64,000 bases of DNA from Devosia indica (lineage in GTDB: Bacteria > Pseudomonadota > Alphaproteobacteria > Rhizobiales > Devosiaceae), in contig NZ_PYVZ01000012.1 in the NCBI RefSeq assembly GCF_003056405.1, positions 1-64,000 on the forward strand. Reading direction: 5' to 3'. The number at the start of each line of letters is the position of its first letter. The stretch's first letter is position 1. This document shows positions 59,566-64,000 of the stretch, one piece after another. The notes under the pieces are model-generated. The model did no database searches and was not told the origin of the DNA. It worked only from the letters and a program-made list of their open reading frames with translations. The position numbers and the translations under genes were made by a program.

Positions 59566-61182
59566 CTATTCTGGCTGCCGCCTGCGGCCGCGCCACGAGG
59601 CGACGAATCCGGCCAGGATGCCGGCCAATACCGCGATCAGCACCGGCCAGTGCCGCACCGACTGGAATACGGTTCCCGCCAGCCGCTCATGCGGGCGCAC
59701 ATCGAGCACGGCCATTTCTCCCGGTACCAGTTCAGCGCTCACCCGCCCCAGCGGGTCGGTGGCAAAGGTCAGGCCCGTATTGGCCGCCCGCACCAGGCTC
59801 ATGCCCTCTTCGACAGCACGGAGCCGCGCATGATGGGCATGCTGGGCCGGACCAACCGAGCCATCGAACCAGGCGTCATTGGTCAGGTTGAGCAGGAACT
59901 GTGCGCCTGCCGTATCGCCCAGATCGCCCGAAAAAATGATCTCGTAGCAGACCAGCACCAGCGGCGCCGGCGCTGCGGGCAGGTTCAACAGGCGTCGTTT
60001 CCCATCGCCGGGCGACCAGCCATCGGCGCCGGGCACGAACTGCCTGATGCCCAGTAGCGCGAAGAATTCGCCAAAGGGCAGATATTCGCCGAACGGCACC
60101 AGATGGGACTTGTCATAACTCGCCACCACCTCGCCCTCGGTGTCGATTGCCACCACCGAATTATGCGGCGGCGCCGAGTTGTCCTGCAGGCTGGTCGCAA
60201 AGGGACGGCGCGGCACCCCGGCCAGCAGGCTCGCCTGTTCGGGCAGCAGGCGGGCAATGCGCGCCAACGCCTCGGGATAGGTTTCAAGGAAGAATGGCAG
60301 GCTCGATTCGGGCCAGACCAGATGGGTGATATCCTCGAGCCCCTGGTCATTGGGGTTCATCCGCATGTCGGAAAGCATCAGCAGCCGGTCGATCAGCGCC
60401 ACCGGGTCGACATTGCCGAAATCGGCATGCTCATAGACCAGCGGCTGCACCAGGCGCAGCGCCATGTCCTGCCGTTCGGTCGACACCGTGCCGCTCAGCC
60501 GGTTCCAACCAAAGCCAAGCTGGCCAGCAATCACCAGCAGCGCCAGGAAAACCGGCGCCAGACGCTGCGACCAGCCGCGATTATCGGCCGGCCAGACCAG
60601 GGACGGGGTCATCGCCAGCAGCGGCGCCAGAAAGGTCAGCCCATAGACCCCGACCACCGAGGCCAGTTGCATCATCTCGTCCGTGCCGGTCAGGCTGTAG
60701 CCCAGAAGGTCGAATGGGAAGCCGGTGAACACATGCCCGCGGGCGAACTCTGCTGCGGTCAGCCAGGCGGCCAGGGTCAGGATGCGCACCCAGCCATGGC
60801 TCCAGCTCAAATGCGCCAGCGCGCTGGCCAGTCCCCAGAACAGCGCAATCAGCGCCGCAAGTCCCAGGATGGCAAAAGGCATGGCCGCCAGCACCCAGCC
60901 GCCATCAATAAAAAAGGCCGCGCCGAGCCAATGGAACGCCACCAGAAAATAGCCCAGGCCAAAGGCAAAGCCGATGGAAAAGGCCGGGCCGAACAGCCGA
61001 CGCCAGCCACGCAGGCGTTCAGCGCCATCCAGTGCCCAGACCCAGATCGGCATGGCCAAGAACAGCGCCGGCAGAAAAAAGAGTGGCGGCACCGAAAGAC
61101 CCGCAATGGCCCCGGCCAGCACCAGCAACACAAAGCGGCGCCAGCCATGGCTGAGCATGGTGGTTTCGGCCAGCCAGGTCAT
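59566..61182 (-). CDS. lnt: Apolipoprotein N-acyltransferase
   Basis: This 538-residue inner-membrane enzyme adds the third acyl chain to lipoproteins. An N-terminal helical bundle (about six to seven segments) is followed by a nitrilase-like domain with the catalytic triad: Glu in HLVWPESSLPFFLE, Lys in YDKSHLVPFGEYLPFG and Cys in LVCYEIIFSGDLGD. A last transmembrane helix (HWPVLIAVLAGILAGFVA) closes the protein. ATG 61182 is used; ATG 61158 would shorten it by eight residues. Confidence 0.95.
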   Translation of the reverse strand: MTWLAETTMLSHGWRRFVLLVLAGAIAGLSVPPLFFLPALFLAMPIWVWALDGAERLRGWRRLFGPAFSIGFAFGLGYFLVAFHWLGAAFFIDGGWVLAAMPFAILGLAALIALFWGLASALAHLSWSHGWVRILTLAAWLTAAEFARGHVFTGFPFDLLGYSLTGTDEMMQLASVVGVYGLTFLAPLLAMTPSLVWPADNRGWSQRLAPVFLALLVIAGQLGFGWNRLSGTVSTERQDMALRLVQPLVYEHADFGNVDPVALIDRLLMLSDMRMNPNDQGLEDITHLVWPESSLPFFLETYPEALARIARLLPEQASLLAGVPRRPFATSLQDNSAPPHNSVVAIDTEGEVVASYDKSHLVPFGEYLPFGEFFALLGIRQFVPGADGWSPGDGKRRLLNLPAAPAPLVLVCYEIIFSGDLGDTAGAQFLLNLTNDAWFDGSVGPAQHAHHARLRAVEEGMSLVRAANTGLTFATDPLGRVSAELVPGEMAVLDVRPHERLAGTVFQSVRHWPVLIAVLAGILAGFVASWRGRRRQPE

Positions 61183-61326
61183 GGGTGCAATTGGGGCGAA
61201 TCACTAGGCATGGGGGCAAGGTGGTCGCCGCCACCCGAGGCGTCAAGCGGGCGCTTGGTGGTGGACTTGGTCCGTCTCTGGCGCTACTCCCAAAAGTGCG
61301 CTCCACCATCAGGAGCGGGAGCCATC

Positions 61327-61935
61327 ATGACCAAGCCGATCACCCTTGCCATCGACACCGCTGCGCCGCGCCTGCAACTGGCCCTGTTGCGCGCCGACGG
61401 GCAGGTGGACGTGGAACTGGTCGATATCGCCAAGGGCCATGCCGAAATCCTGTTTGGCCGGCTCGAAACTCTGTTGGCACGAAATGATCTGGGTTACCCG
61501 GACATTGCCCGCATCGCCGTCACCACCGGTCCGGGCTCCTTCACCGGCCTCAGGATCGGTCTTTCGGCCGCGCGTGGCCTGGGTGTCGCGCGCAAGATAC
61601 CCGTTCTGGGCATTCCCAATCTGCTTGCCCTGTCCCTTTCGGCCAGTGCTGGCCCGGTGGCCGTCCTGCTCGATGCGCGGCGCGGCGAGGCGTATTTCGA
61701 GCTGTTTGAAACCCTCGGCATCAGTCTGAATGGACCGCGTCTCCTGCCCATGGAACAGGCCGTGGCCGCCGTGCCTGCGGGCGCGGAACTGATCCAGTCC
61801 CCTTTTGTCGACATCGCCGCCATGGCCCGCTTTGCCGCTGCGGCCGATCCAACGGCCTTCCCGCCCCACGCCACCTATGTGCGCGATGCCGACGCCAAGC
61901 CTCAGGACGCGGCGCGTATTCCGAGGCTGGCCTGA
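61327..61935 (+). CDS. tsaB: tRNA threonylcarbamoyladenosine biosynthesis protein TsaB
   Basis: This 202-residue partner of TsaD is needed for the t6A37 modification of ANN-decoding tRNAs. The ASKHA N-terminus ITLAIDTAAPRLQLALL, KGHAEILFGRLETLL and VTTGPGSFTGLRIGLSAARGL are diagnostic. It is the first gene of a tight operon: its TGA shares a base with the rimI ATG. Alphaproteobacteria commonly have tsaB-rimI-fur in this order. Confidence 0.95.
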   Translation: MTKPITLAIDTAAPRLQLALLRADGQVDVELVDIAKGHAEILFGRLETLLARNDLGYPDIARIAVTTGPGSFTGLRIGLSAARGLGVARKIPVLGIPNLLALSLSASAGPVAVLLDARRGEAYFELFETLGISLNGPRLLPMEQAVAAVPAGAELIQSPFVDIAAMARFAAAADPTAFPPHATYVRDADAKPQDAARIPRLA

Positions 61936-62414
61936 TGCTCAAATTCTGGATGGCCCCTGGGGGGCTGCACATCGAACCCGCCGAACCCCGCGATGCGCGG
62001 GACATGGCGCGCATTCACGCGCTGAGCTTTTATCGCGGCTGGCCGAGCGCCGAGTTCGAGAGCTTTCTGGCCGATCGGGCCTGTCTCACCTATGTGGCCT
62101 GTGATGCGCGGCGCAGGATGGCCGGCTTTGCGCTCATCCGGATCGCCGCCGACGAGGCCGAGCTGCTCACCATTGCTGTGGATCCCAAATGGCGCGGCAA
62201 GCGCGTCGGGCGGGCCTTGATGGATGCGGCCTTCGCCGATCTCATGCTGTCGCCGGCCCGGCGCATGTTCCTCGAAGTCGATGAGCAGAATGTGCCCGCC
62301 ATCCGGCTCTACAAGAGGCTGGGCTTTGAAGCCATTTCGACGCGCAAGGGATATTATCCCCGCCCTGATGGCAGTGCAGCCACCGCGCTTGTCATGGCAC
62401 GCGATCTTGGGTAA
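61935..62414 (+). CDS. rimI: Ribosomal protein alanine N-acetyltransferase-type GNAT
   Basis: This 159-residue GNAT acetyltransferase has the acetyl-CoA site AVDPKWRGKRVGRALMDAAF and the C-terminal VPAIRLYKRLGFEAISTRKGYYP. RimI acetylates the N-terminus of ribosomal protein S18. The assignment rests on the GNAT fold plus the conserved position directly after tsaB (one-base overlap). Confidence 0.9.
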   Translation: MLKFWMAPGGLHIEPAEPRDARDMARIHALSFYRGWPSAEFESFLADRACLTYVACDARRRMAGFALIRIAADEAELLTIAVDPKWRGKRVGRALMDAAFADLMLSPARRMFLEVDEQNVPAIRLYKRLGFEAISTRKGYYPRPDGSAATALVMARDLG

Positions 62415-62450
62415 CCGAACCTTCACGAACCAAGGGCAGGGAGCAACGGC

Positions 62451-62903
62451 TTGAGCAGAAACCCGACCGACCCCACCCTTGAAGAGGCCTGCGTTGCGCG
62501 CGGCATGCGCATGACCGACCAGCGGCGCACCATTGCCCGGGTCATCGAGGACGCTTCCGATCACCCCGATGTTGAAGAGCTTTACCGCCGCGCCTCGGCG
62601 CTGGATCCGCGCATTTCGCTCTCCACGGTCTATCGTACTGTGAACCTGTTCGAAGAGGCGGGCCTGGTCACCAAGCACGACTTCAAGGACGGTCGCGCCC
62701 GCTTCGAGCTGATCCCGGACGAGCACCACGACCATCTCATCGATATCCGCTCGGGCACGGTGATCGAATTCCGCAATGAGGAAATCGAGGCCATTCAGGA
62801 GGTCATCGCCAAGCGCCTGGGCTACAAGCTGGTCGACCATCGCCTCGAACTCTATGCCGTTCCGCTCACCGACAAGACAAAAAAGGACGAGCCTGCCAAA
62901 TGA
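62451..62903 (+). CDS. Fur/Mur-type metal-responsive regulator
   Basis: This 150-residue Fur-family repressor has an N-terminal winged helix (RMTDQRRTIARVIEDA, ISLSTVYRTVNLFEEAGLV) and the metal-binding HHDHLIDIRSGTVIEF. The CxxC zinc sites of E. coli Fur are absent (DIRSG replaces the CLDCG region), as in the alphaproteobacterial Mur branch, which often responds to manganese. Iron control in this group mostly passes to Irr and RirA, matching the Irr box at 46,403. The start is TTG 62451 with GGGCAGGGA upstream. It overlaps plsC by four bases. Confidence 0.92.
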   Translation: MSRNPTDPTLEEACVARGMRMTDQRRTIARVIEDASDHPDVEELYRRASALDPRISLSTVYRTVNLFEEAGLVTKHDFKDGRARFELIPDEHHDHLIDIRSGTVIEFRNEEIEAIQEVIAKRLGYKLVDHRLELYAVPLTDKTKKDEPAK

Positions 62904-63700
62904 TCTTCAGGATTGTTTTTTTCCTGTTTGTCTTCGTGCCGTTCATGCTGGTGGTCATTCCACTCCAGGCCCTGATCCTGTGGCTCAAGCTGCCCTTCTG
63001 GAACGTGCTGCCGCGCCTGTTTCACCGCCTGGGCTGCATCTTTCTCGGCCTTCGGGTCAATGTCATCGGCGCCCCTTCGCATGGCCGTCCGACCCTGCTG
63101 GTTTCCAACCACATCTCCTGGACCGATATCATCGCCATCGGCTCGGTGGCCGATGTCACTTTCGTCGCCAAACGCGAGGTGGGGAACTGGCCATTTGTGG
63201 GCATGATGGCCAATCTCCAGCGCACCATCTATGTCGACCGCACAAGGCGCTCCGATGCCGGGCGGACGGCCCGGGCCATGGGCCGGCATATGGCTGGCGG
63301 CAATGCCGTGCTGCTGTTTGCCGAGGGTCAGTCCGATATCGGCACCCATGTGCTGCCCTTCCGCTCGGCGCTGATCGGGGCGGCCCAGCACGCTATGCTG
63401 GAGGCCGGCGCCAGTGATGTGCTGATCCAGCCCCTGACCATTGCCTATACCAAACTTCAGGGCCTGCCGGTCAGCCGCAATGAGCGGTCCCTGATTGCCT
63501 GGATCAAGTCCAAATCGGTCAAGCAGAACATCGCCGAAATCCTCTCCGGCCCGGTCAAGGATGTCACGGTGGCCTTTGGCGCACCCCTGTCGCTCAGCCA
63601 GGACGATGACCGCAAAGCCGTCACCAAGGCGGCCGAAAACCAGGTGCGCGCCATGCTGGTGGCGCTCAATCGTGGCGGGGATCTGCCGGCGCCGGGCTGA
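62900..63700 (+). CDS. Lysophospholipid acyltransferase (PlsC family)
   Basis: This 266-residue 1-acylglycerol-3-phosphate acyltransferase-like enzyme has an N-terminal hydrophobic anchor (MIFRIVFFLFVFVPFMLVVIP), the catalytic NHxSxxD-type motif LLVSNHISWTDIIAIG, FVAKREVGNWPFVG and the substrate motif VLLFAEGQSD (a variant of FPEGTR). It may act in phosphatidic acid synthesis or on ornithine-lipid precursors (OlsA-like); the sequence alone does not decide. It is the last gene of the tsaB-rimI-fur operon. Confidence 0.9.
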   Translation: MIFRIVFFLFVFVPFMLVVIPLQALILWLKLPFWNVLPRLFHRLGCIFLGLRVNVIGAPSHGRPTLLVSNHISWTDIIAIGSVADVTFVAKREVGNWPFVGMMANLQRTIYVDRTRRSDAGRTARAMGRHMAGGNAVLLFAEGQSDIGTHVLPFRSALIGAAQHAMLEAGASDVLIQPLTIAYTKLQGLPVSRNERSLIAWIKSKSVKQNIAEILSGPVKDVTVAFGAPLSLSQDDDRKAVTKAAENQVRAMLVALNRGGDLPAPG

Positions 63701-63798
63701 TTGGGCGCAATTTTACCGGTTAAGCCTAACACCGGTTCCCGCTTCCCTGATTAACCTCCTGTTAGCTATGAAATCTCCGCACCGAGCAGGAGGAAGCC

Positions 63799-64000
63799 AT
63801 GGTTTGGGAACTGTTGGCCATCTGGGCCGTCGTCGCGGCGGCCTTTGTCTGGTTTTTTCACGATGAGCGCAAAGAGCAGCGCCAGAAATTGAACGCGCGC
63901 GCCCGCGCCCTCGCGACGACCCCGGCCTGGCACCAGACCCGGCCGGCTGCGCCCGCGCCGGTCACGCCGCGCGACCCGCAACGCCAGACAGAGATCCAGC
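63799..64000 (+). CDS. Small membrane protein, truncated by the window end
   Basis: ATG 63799 follows AGGAGGAAG and opens a frame that runs past the window edge. The visible 67 residues have one membrane helix (MVWELLAIWAVVAAAFVWFF), a charged stretch (HDERKEQRQKLNARARAL) and an Ala/Pro-rich linker. It could be a membrane-anchored cytoplasmic protein; family unknown. Confidence 0.6.
   Translation, partial: MVWELLAIWAVVAAAFVWFFHDERKEQRQKLNARARALATTPAWHQTRPAAPAPVTPRDPQRQTEIQ

Noticed and set aside
1..64000. CRISPR array or rRNA operon
   Set aside because: No regularly spaced direct repeats and no rRNA-like sequence were seen on either strand.

Overview
The window joins two kinds of DNA. Positions 1 to about 19,800 are the right-hand part of an integrated mobile island. 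From about 19,800 to the end is ordinary high-GC alphaproteobacterial chromosome. Several things point to a hyphomicrobial (rhizobiales-type) bacterium, most likely Devosia or a close relative: the isocitrate lyase/ScfR pair, the tsaB-rimI-fur-plsC order, the mutS-glnD-murJ-trpS block, an Irr-type iron box, a LOV histidine kinase and rhizobial-style GC-rich intergenic repeats. The genus is inference; no rRNA gene is present.

Island, 1-19,800. The window opens inside an IS3-family element that has cut off a nuclease gene (127-391). A leftward group follows with an HUH-type replication-initiator-like protein and two small unknown genes. Rightward from 2849 come a DprA-like protein overlapping a phosphoribosyltransferase, then a tight three-gene unit of a large serine recombinase and two ParB-like proteins, closed by two strong hairpins. 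Next are a small unknown protein and an ArdC-type antirestriction protein (leftward), then a restriction-modification operon (two adenine methyltransferase-like proteins and a GIY-YIG/helicase protein), a cytosine methyltransferase, a relaxase with a MobC-like partner, and finally a second large serine recombinase at the very edge. This last gene is the probable integrase. Just past it, chromosomal sequence starts in the middle of comM, so the island splits comM next to its Walker A motif. No conjugation (T4SS) genes are in view, so the visible part looks mobilizable rather than self-transmissible.

Chromosome, 19,800-64,000. The 3' part of comM is followed by a Nudix hydrolase, cfa, isocitrate lyase (aceA) with a small unknown gene and its ScfR/RamB-type regulator, a WYL regulator and galM. 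A xylose locus follows: lacI-type regulator, xylB, xylA, a LOV-domain histidine kinase on the other strand, and a GH43 beta-xylosidase. After metY and a DUF2189 membrane protein comes a housekeeping run: mutS, glnD, murJ, trpS, a universal stress protein, a MAPEG protein, nfuA behind an Irr-type box, and an RNA methyltransferase. Positions 48,938-57,280 hold an uncharacterised catabolic locus: a TIM-barrel isomerase, a DUF993 aldolase-like protein and a Gfo/Idh/MocA dehydrogenase on the left strand, a TSUP exporter, then a tripartite tricarboxylate transporter and a TetR regulator on the right strand. A PadR regulator, an NAD-binding protein, tRNA-Leu(CAG), lnt and the tsaB-rimI-fur-plsC operon complete the window, which ends inside a small membrane-protein gene.

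There is no gene-free stretch longer than 300 bases. Intergenic regions of 200-240 bases (for example 1792-1992, 2612-2848, 8141-8379, 9262-9488, 18001-18215, 28751-28983 and 53124-53339) are described below where something was visible; I see nothing notable in 8141-8379.
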